Shown piece by piece: positions 25,061-35,131 of a stretch of 64,000 bases of DNA; within the stretch, counting starts at the first letter, position 1; the number at the start of each line of letters is the position of its first letter. The translations under genes and the position numbers were made by a program. Below the pieces are notes generated by a model, which was not told the DNA's origin, searched no databases, and was given only the letters and a program-made list of their open reading frames with translations. Origin of the DNA: Kineosporiaceae bacterium SCSIO 59966 (GTDB lineage: Bacteria > Actinomycetota > Actinomycetes > Actinomycetales > SCSIO-59966); NCBI GenBank assembly GCA_020881835.1, contig CP052876.1, forward strand, positions 1,984,001-2,048,000. Reading direction: 5' to 3'.

Positions 25061-26920
25061 TCAGTCCTCTCGCAGGGCGCGGCGGCGGGCCTCAAGCTCG
25101 AACAGCTCACGGTAGACGGCGCTGGCTGCCTCGTCGTCGCCGGCGGCCTCGAGCCGCTGCGCCCGGCCCCTCAGCTCCGCCTCGCGACGCAGCAGGTCGC
25201 GGTCGACCGTGTCCCGGACCAGCCCGGCGGCGAGAACCGACACGCCGTCCTCGCCCGTCGCGGGCAGCTCGGCGACGGCCAGCTCGCCGACGAGGGACTG
25301 CACCTCCACGGGGGCGTGCTCGCGCACCCGCTCGGCCCAGCCCGGCCCGGCCGCTCGTACGCCGCCGAGAGCCCGGACCGTGTCGTGCAGGACGCGGTGC
25401 GCGGGGGCCTGCATCGCCTCGGCGCCCAGGTCGTCGAATGCCGCCGGCACGCGGTGCGGGAACTGGAGCACGGCCTGCAGGAGCTGTCGCTCCGCCCGGA
25501 CCACCGGGTCCCGGAGGTCGGGGCGGGGCACCTGTGGCGCCGTGGGCGCAGTCCCGGGGCCACCCCTGGCCACGGCCCCGGACGCCTCGGGGCCCCGGCG
25601 CCCGGCGGCGGCGACGGCACGGCGCACCGACTCGACATCCATGCCGAGCCAGCCGGCGAGCATCCGGGCGTACTCCGGGCGCAGCGACTGGTCGCGGATG
25701 CCGGCGACGACCGGAGCCGCCGCTCGCAGTGCCTGCACCCGGCCCTCGGCGGTGTCGAGGTCGAAGCGCCGCAGCGCTGCACGGATGGCGAACTCGAACA
25801 GCGGCGTCCGGGCCCGCACCAGCGCCTCGACCGCCTCGTCGCCGCGGGCCAGCCGCAGGTCGCAGGGGTCCATCCCGTCCGGGCTGACGGCGACGTAGGT
25901 CTGGGCGACGAACCTCTGGTCCTCGGCGAAGGCCCGCAACGCCGCCTTCTGCCCGGCCTCGTCACCGTCGAAGGTGAACACGACCTCCCCGTGCCGGGCG
26001 TCGTCGTCCGCGAGCAGCCGGCGGACCACCTTGATGTGGTCGGCCCCGAAGGCCGTCCCACAGGTGGCGACGGCGGTCGGCACCCCGGCCAGGTGGCAGG
26101 CCATGACGTCGGTGTAGCCCTCGACGACGACGACCTGGCGGCGCTTGGCGATCTCCCGCTTGGCCAGGTCGAGCCCGTACAGCACCTGCGACTTGTGGTA
26201 CACGGGCGTCTCGGGGGTGTTGAGGTACTTGGGTCCGGTGTCCTCCTCGAGCAGCCGCCGGGCGCCGAAGCCGATGACGGCGCCCGTGACGTCGCGGATC
26301 GGCCAGACGAGTCGCCCGCGGAAGGCGTCGTAGGCACCGCGGCTGCCGCGGCGAGCCAGCCCCCCGGTGACGAGCTCGTCGTCCCGGAAGCCGCGGCCGC
26401 GCAGGTGGCTGACGAGGGAGTCCCAGCCCTGAGGGGCGAACCCGACCCCGAAGTGCTCGGCCGCCGCGCGGTCAAAGCCCCGCCGGCTGAGGAACTCCCG
26501 GCCGGGGCGCGCGCCGGGTGCCGTGAGCTGCTCGGCGTAGAACTCGGCGGCGACGGCGTGCGCGTCGAGCAGGCGCTGGCGGCGGCCGACGTCCTGGGGA
26601 CGCGGACCGTCCCCGTCCTCGTAGCGGAGGGTGACCCCGGCCCGGGCCGCGAGCCGTTCGACCACCTCGGTGAAGGACTGGTGGTCGACCTTCTGCAGGA
26701 AGGAGAACACGTCGCCGCCCTCACCGCAGCCGAAGCAGTGCCACAGCCCGACGTGGGGGCGGACGTGGAAGGACGGAGTTCGCTCGTCGTGGAACGGGCA
26801 CAGCCCCTTGAGGGACCCGACGCCGCCGGGCTTGAGCGTGACGTGCTCACCGACCACGTCCTCGATCCGCACGCGCTCACGGACCAGGTCGATGTCCTCG
26901 CGCCGGATCCGCCCTGCCAC
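25061..26920 (-). CDS. dnaG: DNA primase
   Basis: A 619-residue primase that makes RNA primers for DNA replication. The N-terminal zinc finger is Cys41-x2-His44 and Cys62-x2-Cys65 (CPFHDERTPSFH, HCFGCGEGGD). The catalytic core includes VGFAPQGWDSLVSHL and WPIRDVTGAVIGFGARRL. The Toprim metal site is VVVEGYTDVMACHLAG with FTFDGDEAGQKAALRA. The C-terminal helicase-binding part is short and Arg/Glu-rich. Complete; the GTG start at 26920 begins VAGRIRREDIDLVRERVRIE. Confidence 0.97.
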   Translation of the reverse strand: MAGRIRREDIDLVRERVRIEDVVGEHVTLKPGGVGSLKGLCPFHDERTPSFHVRPHVGLWHCFGCGEGGDVFSFLQKVDHQSFTEVVERLAARAGVTLRYEDGDGPRPQDVGRRQRLLDAHAVAAEFYAEQLTAPGARPGREFLSRRGFDRAAAEHFGVGFAPQGWDSLVSHLRGRGFRDDELVTGGLARRGSRGAYDAFRGRLVWPIRDVTGAVIGFGARRLLEEDTGPKYLNTPETPVYHKSQVLYGLDLAKREIAKRRQVVVVEGYTDVMACHLAGVPTAVATCGTAFGADHIKVVRRLLADDDARHGEVVFTFDGDEAGQKAALRAFAEDQRFVAQTYVAVSPDGMDPCDLRLARGDEAVEALVRARTPLFEFAIRAALRRFDLDTAEGRVQALRAAAPVVAGIRDQSLRPEYARMLAGWLGMDVESVRRAVAAAGRRGPEASGAVARGGPGTAPTAPQVPRPDLRDPVVRAERQLLQAVLQFPHRVPAAFDDLGAEAMQAPAHRVLHDTVRALGGVRAAGPGWAERVREHAPVEVQSLVGELAVAELPATGEDGVSVLAAGLVRDTVDRDLLRREAELRGRAQRLEAAGDDEAASAVYRELFELEARRRALRED

Positions 26921-26943
26921 GACGTGAGTCTAGGCGGGCCGGC

Positions 26944-28161
26944 TCACAGCGCCGCCAGGTCGGTCCCCTCGTCGGCGAGCGCCGCGACGTCCACGACCGC
27001 GCGGTCCTCGACGAGACGCTTCACGGCGTCCGCCTCGCCCCAGCGGTTGACGTGCATCCCCGCGTGCACGGCGCCGTCGACCAGCCAGAACGCGGCGAAG
27101 TCGGCGTCCTGCGGTCGCCCCCGGACGACGAGGTCGGCCTCGTCAGGATCGACCCAGCCGCGGTACTCCATCGCGACGTCGTACTGGTCGGTGAAGAAGA
27201 ACGGCGGCCGGGCCCACTCCTCCCCCGCACCGGCCATCGAGCGGCCGGCGAAGGCGCCCTGGTCCTGCGCGTTGGCCCAGTGCTCGACCCGCAGCCGCCG
27301 CCCGGCCCACGCGTTGTCCGCGTTGGCGACGTCCCCGGCGGCCCACACGTACGGGTCCGAGGTGCGCAGGCGGCCGTCGGTGACGATCCCGTCGACGACC
27401 TCGAGCCCGGCGCTGAGCGCCAGTTCCGAGCGGGGCCCGACCCCGACGGCAGCGAGCACGGCCCGGGCCGGGATCTCCTCGCCGTCCTCGGTGACGACCG
27501 CCTCGACGTCGAAGTCGCCGCGCAGGCGCGCCACCCGGGCCCCGGTGCGGACGTCGACCCCGTGGCGGCGGTGGAGGTCGGCGAACCAGCCGCCCATCGG
27601 GTCACCGAGGACGCGGCGCAGCGGTACCGATCCCTGCTCCAGCACGGTGACCTCGACCCCACGGGTGCGGGCCACGGCGGCGACCTCCAGGCCGATCCAC
27701 CCGCCGCCGACGATGACGAGCGGACCGCCCTGCGCGAGCACGTCTCGCAGGTCCTCGCTGTCGTCGACGGTTCGCAGGTAGTGGACGCCCCGCAGCCGGG
27801 AGCCCTCCACGCCGAGCCGGTTGGGGGTGCTGCCGGTGGCGAGCAGGAGGCGGTCGTACCCGAGCGGGCTCCCGTCGGACAGCCGCAGCTGGCGGGTGGC
27901 GGTGTCGAGGTGGGTCGCGGTGACGCCGAGCCGCAGCTCGACCCCGTGCTCGTCGTACCAGTCGGCGTCCAGGGCGGCGAGCTCGTCGCGGTCCTTCTCC
28001 CCGGCGAGGAACGCCTTGGACAGGTCGGGTCGCTCGTAGGGACGGTAGGGCTCCTCGGCGACGAGGACGACGTCGCCGTCCTCGCCGGACTCCCGCAGGG
28101 CCTGCGCGGCCCGCGCCGCGGTCAGCCCGCCGCCCACGATCACGTACGTCTGCCGGCTCAT
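26944..28161 (-). CDS. FAD-dependent ferredoxin-type oxidoreductase
   Basis: A 405-residue flavoprotein of the rhodocoxin/ferredoxin reductase group, moving electrons from NAD(P)H to a ferredoxin or similar acceptor. The FAD site is YVIVGGGLTAARAAQALRES at the N-terminus. The NAD site is PLVIVGGGWIGLEVAAVA (about residues 147-164). The second FAD motif is VWAAGDVANADNAW. The C-terminus (FWLVDGAVHAGMHVNRWG) matches the reductase C-terminal domain. No ferredoxin or P450 gene is nearby, so the partner is unknown. Between dnaG and dgt, same strand. Confidence 0.88.
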   Translation of the reverse strand: MSRQTYVIVGGGLTAARAAQALRESGEDGDVVLVAEEPYRPYERPDLSKAFLAGEKDRDELAALDADWYDEHGVELRLGVTATHLDTATRQLRLSDGSPLGYDRLLLATGSTPNRLGVEGSRLRGVHYLRTVDDSEDLRDVLAQGGPLVIVGGGWIGLEVAAVARTRGVEVTVLEQGSVPLRRVLGDPMGGWFADLHRRHGVDVRTGARVARLRGDFDVEAVVTEDGEEIPARAVLAAVGVGPRSELALSAGLEVVDGIVTDGRLRTSDPYVWAAGDVANADNAWAGRRLRVEHWANAQDQGAFAGRSMAGAGEEWARPPFFFTDQYDVAMEYRGWVDPDEADLVVRGRPQDADFAAFWLVDGAVHAGMHVNRWGEADAVKRLVEDRAVVDVAALADEGTDLAAL

Positions 28162-28198
28162 CCTCCTACTCTCCCAGACTCGGCCCGGAGAGGGCGCG

Positions 28199-29443
28199 TC
28201 AGCGGCACAGACGCCGGTGCCAGGCGGCCGCGCTGGCGTCGGTGAGCGCGGCCACCTGGTCGATGACCACCCGGAGCCGGGCGCCGTCGTCCTCGGCGGC
28301 TCGCCAGTCGTCGGCGTAGGCGGGTTCCAGCACGTCGGGTGCGCGGTCGAGCAGCGCGGCGACGAGCTCCTCCAGCAGCTCCTGCTGAAGGCGGTAGCCC
28401 GGCTGACGGTCGTCGGCGGTCATCACGAACACGGCGGCGAGGCCCTTGAGGACGGCGATCTCGTGCAGGGTCGTGGTCGGGACGGTGACGTCTGCGCCGT
28501 AGCGAGCGAGCCGGCCGGGGCCGGTGACGGCCCGGGTGGCCCGCTCGGCGGCCGCGCTGAACCGGCCGATCAGCTGGCTGGTGGCGTCCTTGAGCGCGGC
28601 GAGGCCTCGCCGTCCGTGGTCGAACTCGCCGACCCAGTAGGGCGCGGCGCGCAACCGTGTGAGGGCGTCGGCGAGTGCGGCGGGGTCGGCACCTGGCAGG
28701 TACCACCGACAGGTCAGGTCGACGACCCGCTCGACCACCTCACCGTCGCCGAGCACCCGCGGGTCCAGACGGCCGGACACGACGGCGTCCTCGACGTCGT
28801 GCACGGAGTACGCGATGTCGTCGGCGAGGTCCATCACCTGGGCCTCCAGGCAGCGGCGTCCAGGCGGGGCGCCGTCGCGCAGCCAGCCGAACACGTCCTC
28901 GTCCTCGGCGTAGACACCGAACTTCTCCCCGCCCCGGGGGTCCTCGCCCCGCCGCCAGGGGTACTTGGTGGCGGCGTCGAGGCTGGCGCGGGTGAGGTTG
29001 AGCCCAGCCGGCCGACCGGACCGCGGGTCGACCACCTTGGGCTCGAGCCGGGTGAGCAGCCGCAGCGTCTGGGCGTTGCCCTCGAACCCCCCGACACCGG
29101 CGGCGAGCCGGTTCAGCACGCGCTCGCCGTTGTGCCCGAACGGCGGGTGCCCGAGGTCGTGCGCCAGGCAGGCGGCGTCGACGACGTCGGGGTCGCAGCC
29201 CAGCGCGGCCGCCAGCTCCCGGCCCACCTGGGCCACCTCGAGGCTGTGGGTGAGCCGGGTGCGGGCGAAGTCGTCGGTGCCCGGGCCCACGACCTGGGTC
29301 TTGCCGCCGAGCCGGCGCAGGGCCGAGGAGTGCAGCACCCGCGCCCGGTCGCGGGCGAAGTCCCCGCGCGTGGACCGCTTGACCGGCTCGACCACCCACC
29401 GCCGCCGGTCCGACCCGGAGTACGGGTCCGGCGCGGCGCTCAC
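28199..29443 (-). CDS. dgt: dGTP triphosphohydrolase-like HD protein
   Basis: A 414-residue HD-domain deoxynucleoside triphosphohydrolase that releases tripolyphosphate from dNTPs and helps set dNTP pools. The start is the GTG at 29443 (VSAAPDPYSGSDRRRWVVEP), which overlaps the upstream stop as GTGA; longer frames lie inside that gene. HD signature: RLTHSLEVAQVGREL, ACLAHDLGHPPFGHNGE and VMDLADDIAYSVHDVEDAV. The upstream motif RDRARVLHSSALRRLGGKTQ is typical. Type-2 family length. Confidence 0.93.
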   Translation of the reverse strand: MSAAPDPYSGSDRRRWVVEPVKRSTRGDFARDRARVLHSSALRRLGGKTQVVGPGTDDFARTRLTHSLEVAQVGRELAAALGCDPDVVDAACLAHDLGHPPFGHNGERVLNRLAAGVGGFEGNAQTLRLLTRLEPKVVDPRSGRPAGLNLTRASLDAATKYPWRRGEDPRGGEKFGVYAEDEDVFGWLRDGAPPGRRCLEAQVMDLADDIAYSVHDVEDAVVSGRLDPRVLGDGEVVERVVDLTCRWYLPGADPAALADALTRLRAAPYWVGEFDHGRRGLAALKDATSQLIGRFSAAAERATRAVTGPGRLARYGADVTVPTTTLHEIAVLKGLAAVFVMTADDRQPGYRLQQELLEELVAALLDRAPDVLEPAYADDWRAAEDDGARLRVVIDQVAALTDASAAAWHRRLCR

Positions 29444-30042
29444 GTCGTCACCCGCTGCCACAGCCAGTACAGGTAGGCGCCGGTCTCGCGGACCACGTAC
29501 GGGACGGCGGCGCCGAGCCCGTCGTTGGACGGCCCGGTGCGGGTGGGCGAGCCGAACGCCTCGGCTCCCTGCTGGCGGAGCATCTCGGTGGCCCGCAGCT
29601 CGTGCCACGGGTCGGTGACGACGACCGCGCTGTCCCATCCCTCGTCCCGCATCCGGAGGGCGACCGCGCTCATCGACGCGAGGGTGTTCCCCCCGACCGG
29701 GACGGCGACGACGTCCTGCGGCGCCACCCCACGCTCGACGAGCCAGTCACGACCGGCCTCGGCCTCGGTGAACCGGTCGCCCGGCTGGGCGCCGCCGACG
29801 GTGATGACGCGAGGCGCGACGCCCTCACGGTGCAGCGTGAGGGCGTGCTCGAGTCGCGCGGCGAGGTAGGGCTGCGGGCGGCCGTCGTACTGGGCGGCGC
29901 CGAGCACGACGATGGCGTCCGCGGGCCGGCGGTCGTCCGAGCGGGCCTCGACCACGATCCGGGTGGCGACCACCCCGGCCACCAGCACGCCGACCACGAC
30001 CACGGCCGTCACCAGCCGGGCCAGCAGTCCGACCAGCCGCAT
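29440..30042 (-). CDS. YdcF/SanA family protein (DUF218)
   Basis: A 200-residue DUF218 protein. A single N-terminal membrane segment (residues 8-28, LARLVTAVVVVGVLVAGVVA) anchors it facing the outside. The domain core is DAIVVLGAAQYDGRPQPYLA, RVITVGGAQPGDRFTEAEAG and VTDPWHELRATEMLRQQGAE. SanA-like relatives affect envelope permeability. It is translationally coupled to dgt by a 4-base overlap; a functional link is not obvious. Confidence 0.88.
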   Translation of the reverse strand: MRLVGLLARLVTAVVVVGVLVAGVVATRIVVEARSDDRRPADAIVVLGAAQYDGRPQPYLAARLEHALTLHREGVAPRVITVGGAQPGDRFTEAEAGRDWLVERGVAPQDVVAVPVGGNTLASMSAVALRMRDEGWDSAVVVTDPWHELRATEMLRQQGAEAFGSPTRTGPSNDGLGAAVPYVVRETGAYLYWLWQRVTT

Positions 30043-30094
30043 CGTGCTCCTCTCCGCATCCCGGCGGGACGGGGCGGCGCCGGGCAGAGGCAGG

Positions 30095-31321
30095 CTAACC
30101 GCCGCTGACCGACAGCTCGGCGTCGCGGACGACGTCCAGGGCCGGCCCGGTCAGCTCACGGTGGTCCAGCCAGCCGTCGGGAAGGGCGACCCGCTTGGCC
30201 GCGGCCGTGCGCCCGCGAGGCCCCTCGGCAGGCGCCCCGGGCCACGGCTGGTCCCGGTCCACCGTGGCCAGCAGGTCGTCGAGCTGGGCGAGCGACTCGA
30301 CCAGGCCCAGCGCGGCACGGGTCTGCTGGCCGACGACGAACCCCTTGAGGTACCAGGCGACGTGCTTGCGGATGTCCCGGCAGGCCTTGAGCTCCTCGCC
30401 GTAGTGCTCGGCGAGCAGGTGCGCGTGCCGTCGCAGGGTGTCCGCGACCGTGCCGAGGTCGGGTCGGACCCGGGCCGGGTCGCCGGTGAACGCGGCGGCG
30501 AGGTCGGCGAACAGCCACGGGCGGCCCAGGCACCCGCGGCCGACGACGACGCCGTCGCACCCCGTCGCGCGGACCATCTCGACGGCGTCCTCGGCGGACC
30601 AGATGTCACCGTTGCCGAGGACCGGGACGTCGGTGACGACCTCCTTGAGCCGGGCGATCGCCGTCCAGTCCGCGGTGCCGGAGTAGAACTGCGCGGCGGT
30701 CCGGGCGTGCAGAGCGACGGCTGCGGCGCCCTCGCCCTCCGCGGCCCGGCCGGCCTCGAGGTAGGTGAGGTGCTCGTCGTCCACGCCGGTGCGCATCTTC
30801 ACCGTGACCGGGACACCGGCGGGCTCGGCGGCCCGGACGGCGCCGCGCACGATGGCGGTGAACAGCCCGGTCTTCCACGGCAGCGCGGAGCCGCCGCCCT
30901 TGCGGGTGACCTTGGCGACGGGGCAGCCGAAGTTGAGGTCCACGTGGTCGGCCAGGTCCTCCTCGACGAGCATCCGGACGGCGGCCGCGACGGTGACCGG
31001 GTCGACGCCGTAGAGCTGGACGCTGCGGGGACTCTCGTCCGGGTCGTGCCGGATGAGGCGCATCGACTCCGGGGTGCGTTCGAGAAGCGCACGTGAGGTG
31101 ACCATCTCGCTGACGTAGACCCCGGCGCCGAACTCCCGGCACAGGCGGCGGAAGGCCTGGTTCGTGATACCGGCCATCGGCGCGAGCACCACCGGGACAG
31201 GGGCGGTGTGCGGACCGATCCGCAGTGGACGCGCGAGGGCCTCGGAGGCGGTGGGCATGCCCCTAGTGTGCGGTAGCTGAGGTTGCGGCATCTGAGGTTG
31301 CGGCAGCTGAGGGTGCGGCAT
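30095..31321 (-). CDS. dusB: tRNA-dihydrouridine synthase
   Basis: A 408-residue flavoenzyme that reduces uridines to dihydrouridine in the tRNA D-loop. Key motifs: VLAPMAGITNQAFRRLCREF, catalytic Cys in DLNFGCPVAKVTRKGGGSAL, VTVKMRTGVDD and CDGVVVGRGCLGRPWLFADL. The start is set at the ATG at 31321 because AAAGGA lies nine bases upstream. This gives an odd N-terminal stretch of Pro-Gln-Met repeats (HPQLPQPQMPQPQLPHT) encoded by three copies of a 15-18-base repeat. An internal ATG at 31258 (MPTASEALARPLRIG) would give the usual N-terminus but has a poor ribosome site. Confidence 0.93.
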   Translation of the reverse strand: MPHPQLPQPQMPQPQLPHTRGMPTASEALARPLRIGPHTAPVPVVLAPMAGITNQAFRRLCREFGAGVYVSEMVTSRALLERTPESMRLIRHDPDESPRSVQLYGVDPVTVAAAVRMLVEEDLADHVDLNFGCPVAKVTRKGGGSALPWKTGLFTAIVRGAVRAAEPAGVPVTVKMRTGVDDEHLTYLEAGRAAEGEGAAAVALHARTAAQFYSGTADWTAIARLKEVVTDVPVLGNGDIWSAEDAVEMVRATGCDGVVVGRGCLGRPWLFADLAAAFTGDPARVRPDLGTVADTLRRHAHLLAEHYGEELKACRDIRKHVAWYLKGFVVGQQTRAALGLVESLAQLDDLLATVDRDQPWPGAPAEGPRGRTAAAKRVALPDGWLDHRELTGPALDVVRDAELSVSGG

Positions 31322-31373
31322 CGCGACGTCCTTTCGGGCACCACGGCGTCGCACCGTGACGTCGGCGCAGAGG

Positions 31374-32759
<1,386 letters not shown>

Positions 32760-32882
32760 GCAGGATCACTCCATCCGGCTGGGTGTCGGTGGGTCTGGAA
32801 GCAGGCGGGTCAGGTTACCCGGCGGCACGACCGCGCCCGTGCCCAGTTCCACCCTGAGCCCACCTGTCAGGCCGGCCAGTGC

Positions 32883-32956
32883 GGGGTTCGCACACCCAGC
32901 GGCGGTGATCCGGCCCGAATCGAGCCGGTTCCCCAGCCTGTAGGTGTGCGAACCCC
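32883..32956. repeat. 74-base palindromic repeat, family 2 copy A
   Basis: Perfect 14-base arms GGGGTTCGCACACC and GGTGTGCGAACCCC bound a 74-base element between the divergent glyS and DUF6703-like genes. The first 24 bases match the reverse complement of the element at 56848-56920 with few changes (GGTTCGCxCACCCAGxGGCG GTGA pattern), so this is a dispersed family, distinct from the 22-base/59-base family. Confidence 0.8.
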
Positions 32957-32981
32957 GGGGCCCACGGGCCAGGATGCTCGC

Positions 32982-33281
32982 ATGCCCGTCCCCGACCGCC
33001 GCCGCCGGATCGAGGCCGCCTCCGTGCCCGTGCTCAGGCGCCTCGCCGGGTACCCGCGGTGGCTGCTCGCCGCCGTCGTCGGACTGCTCCTCGCCGTCGC
33101 CCTCGTCACCGGCCGCTGGTGGTCGACGCTGCTGCTCGTCCCGGTGCTGGCGGTGCTCGGCTGGCTGGCCTACCTGGCCTGGCCGCGGCTCAGCGGGGGT
33201 GAGCGGGCAGTCCGGCTGATCGTCCTCGGCGCCCTCACCGCGTGGCTGCTCGTCCGAGCAGCGGAGGGACCGGCGATTTGA
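32982..33281 (+). CDS. Small membrane protein (DUF6703-like)
   Basis: A 99-residue protein with an Arg-rich cytosolic start (MPVPDRRRRIEAASVPVLRR) and three hydrophobic segments, at about residues 25-43, 45-65 and 77-92 (LLAAVVGLLLAVALV, LLLVPVLAVLGWLAYLA, LIVLGALTAWLLVRA). It resembles the small DUF6703-type membrane proteins common in actinobacteria, which have no known role. The start is the ATG at 32982; longer open sequence upstream is antisense to glyS. It precedes znuA by 24 bases but is probably not Zur-controlled, since the Zur box lies after it. Confidence 0.8.
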   Translation: MPVPDRRRRIEAASVPVLRRLAGYPRWLLAAVVGLLLAVALVTGRWWSTLLLVPVLAVLGWLAYLAWPRLSGGERAVRLIVLGALTAWLLVRAAEGPAI

Positions 33282-33300
33282 CGACCGGGAGCCCTCGAAC

Positions 33301-33315
33301 TGAGAATGGTTTTCA
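33301..33315. promoter_or_regulatory. Zur box
   Basis: TGAGAATGGTTTTCA is a near-perfect inverted repeat matching the actinobacterial Zur-box pattern (TGAxAATxxTTTTCA). It covers the start of znuA, so zinc-loaded Zur bound here would block transcription of znuA-znuC-znuB-zur. The match is by eye to the known consensus. Confidence 0.85.
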
Positions 33316-34316
33316 TGCTTAGCCGTCAGCGCTCCCACCTGCACCTCCTCGGCCTGACCGCCGGCGCCCTCCTGCTGGCCGGCTGCGCGGACGACGCCGC
33401 GCCGTCGTCCGCGCCGACGACGACCGCGGCGGCGACCGGCGGGGTCGTCGAGGTCGCGGCCGGCTTCTACCCGCTCGCCTACGTGGCAGAGGCCGTCGGC
33501 GGGGACCGGGTGTCCGTGACGAACCTGACCCGTCCCGGTGCCGAGCCGCACGACCTCGAGCTCGCTCCCCGGGACGTCGCGATGCTGACCGAGGCGGACC
33601 TCGTCGTCCACCTGGCCGGGATGCAGCCCGCCGTCGACGACGCGGTCGCCGCCGAGGACGTCGTGGCGTTCGACGTCACCGAGGCCGCCGACCTGTCCCT
33701 GACGTACCGCCCGGGCGCCCACGAGGACGAGCACCCCGAGGACGACGGGCACGCCGACGAGGACGAGCACGCCGACGACAAGGACGGCGAGGAGACCGTC
33801 GACCCGCACTTCTGGCTCGACCCCCTCCGGCTGGCAGCGGTCGGCGAGGCGGTGGCCGAGCGGCTCGCCGAGGTCGACCCGGCCGGTGCGCAGGAGTACG
33901 CGGCGGGAGCCGAGGACCTCACCGCCGAGCTGACCGCCCTGGACGCCGAGCTCGCAGCCGGACTGTCGGACTGCCGGGTGCCCGTGCTCGTCACCAGCCA
34001 CAACGCCTTCGGGTACCTCGCCGACCGCTACGGTTTCGAGCAGGTCGGGATCAGCGGGCTCAGCCCGGAGGACGAGCCGGACCCGCGCACCGTCGCCGAG
34101 GTCGCCGAGCTGGTGCAGGAGCGAGGGGTGACAACCGTGTACTCCGAGACGCTCGTCGACCCTGCTGTGGCGCAGACCGTCGCGGACGAGGCCGGGGCCC
34201 AGGTGGCCGTCCTCGACCCGCTGGAGGGCCTGACCGACGCCAGCGCCGGCGACGACTACCCCTCGGTGATGCGCGCGAACCTCGAGGTGCTGCGTGCAGG
34301 GCAGGAGTGCGCGTGA
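33306..34316 (+). CDS. znuA: Zinc ABC transporter substrate-binding lipoprotein
   Basis: A 336-residue cluster A-I metal-binding lipoprotein. The signal peptide ends in lipobox LLLAGC, with Cys27 as the lipidation site. The core has FYPLAYVAEAVGGDRVSVTN and PHDLELAPRDVAMLTEADLV (first metal His). A His/Asp/Glu-rich loop (HEDEHPEDDGHADEDEHADD) and DPHFWLDP follow. TSHNAFGYLADRYGF carries another metal His, and YSETLVDP the acidic ligand. The histidine loop marks it as zinc- rather than manganese-specific. Two ATGs are possible, 33306 and 33315; neither has a ribosome site, suggesting a leaderless message. Confidence 0.93.
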   Translation: MVFMLSRQRSHLHLLGLTAGALLLAGCADDAAPSSAPTTTAAATGGVVEVAAGFYPLAYVAEAVGGDRVSVTNLTRPGAEPHDLELAPRDVAMLTEADLVVHLAGMQPAVDDAVAAEDVVAFDVTEAADLSLTYRPGAHEDEHPEDDGHADEDEHADDKDGEETVDPHFWLDPLRLAAVGEAVAERLAEVDPAGAQEYAAGAEDLTAELTALDAELAAGLSDCRVPVLVTSHNAFGYLADRYGFEQVGISGLSPEDEPDPRTVAEVAELVQERGVTTVYSETLVDPAVAQTVADEAGAQVAVLDPLEGLTDASAGDDYPSVMRANLEVLRAGQECA

Positions 34317-35131
34317 GCCTGACCCCGGGAGCACCGGTGATCGAGGCCCGTCGGCTCACCGTCGGCTACGGCGACACTCCCGTCGTCCGGGACGTCGACC
34401 TCGTCGTCCGGGCCGGCGACACCCTGGCCGTGCTGGGGTCCAACGGGTCGGGCAAGACGACCCTGGTCCGGGGCATCCTCGGCCTCGCCACCCTGATGGG
34501 CGGCCGGCTCACGCTGTTCGGCGTGCCCGCCGAGAAGTTCACCGAGCGCGCCCGGATCGGCTACGTCCCGCAGCGGCACACCCTCGGTGCCGGGGCGCCG
34601 GCGACTGTCCGGGAGATCGTCGCGACGGGGCGGCTGGCCCGGCGCGGCTGGTTCGGACGGGCGAGCGCCGCGGACCGCTCCGCCGTCGACGCGGCGATCG
34701 CCACCGTCGGTCTCGCGGACCGGGCGACGGCGAGCGTGCACGAGCTCTCCGGTGGCCAGCAGCGTCGGGTGCTCATCGCCCGGGCTTTGGCGGCCGAGCC
34801 GGAGGTGCTGGTCATGGACGAGCCGACGGCAGGGGTGGACGTGGCCAACCAGGAGGCGTTCGCCGAGACGCTGCGCCTGCTCGCGACCCGCGGAGTCACG
34901 CTGCTCGTCGTCACGCACGACGTGGGTCCGCTCCGCAGCGTGATGCGCCGCGCGGTCGTCGTGCGCGACGGCCGGATCGTCTACGACGGGCCGTGCCAGC
35001 AGGACCTCGGGGCCACCGCCCACGACCATGACGACCACGACCACGCCCACCACGACGACGACCCGGCGCCGGGCACCGACCCGCAGCGGGTGGCCGGACT
35101 CGACCAGCCACTCGGACGGTGGACGCCGTGA
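34313..35131 (+). CDS. znuC: Zinc ABC transporter ATP-binding protein
   Basis: A 272-residue ATPase energising zinc import. Walker A LGSNGSGKTTLVRG, Q-loop YVPQRHTLG, signature ELSGGQQRRVLIARAL, Walker B VLVMDEPTAGVD and the switch His in VVTHDVGP are all present. The GTG at 34313 is chosen over one six bases earlier: AGGAG is then five bases away and the gene overlaps the znuA stop by GTGA. The C-terminus has an unusual His/Asp tail (AHDHDDHDHAHHDDD), a probable zinc buffer or sensor. Confidence 0.94.
   Translation: MSLTPGAPVIEARRLTVGYGDTPVVRDVDLVVRAGDTLAVLGSNGSGKTTLVRGILGLATLMGGRLTLFGVPAEKFTERARIGYVPQRHTLGAGAPATVREIVATGRLARRGWFGRASAADRSAVDAAIATVGLADRATASVHELSGGQQRRVLIARALAAEPEVLVMDEPTAGVDVANQEAFAETLRLLATRGVTLLVVTHDVGPLRSVMRRAVVVRDGRIVYDGPCQQDLGATAHDHDDHDHAHHDDDPAPGTDPQRVAGLDQPLGRWTP

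Noticed and set aside
24773-27781. A 1002-residue plus-strand frame across dnaG and its neighbours
   Set aside because: It is antisense to dnaG, which has full zinc and Toprim motifs. Long antisense frames are common at this GC content, as at 58697-61057 and 12790-15540.
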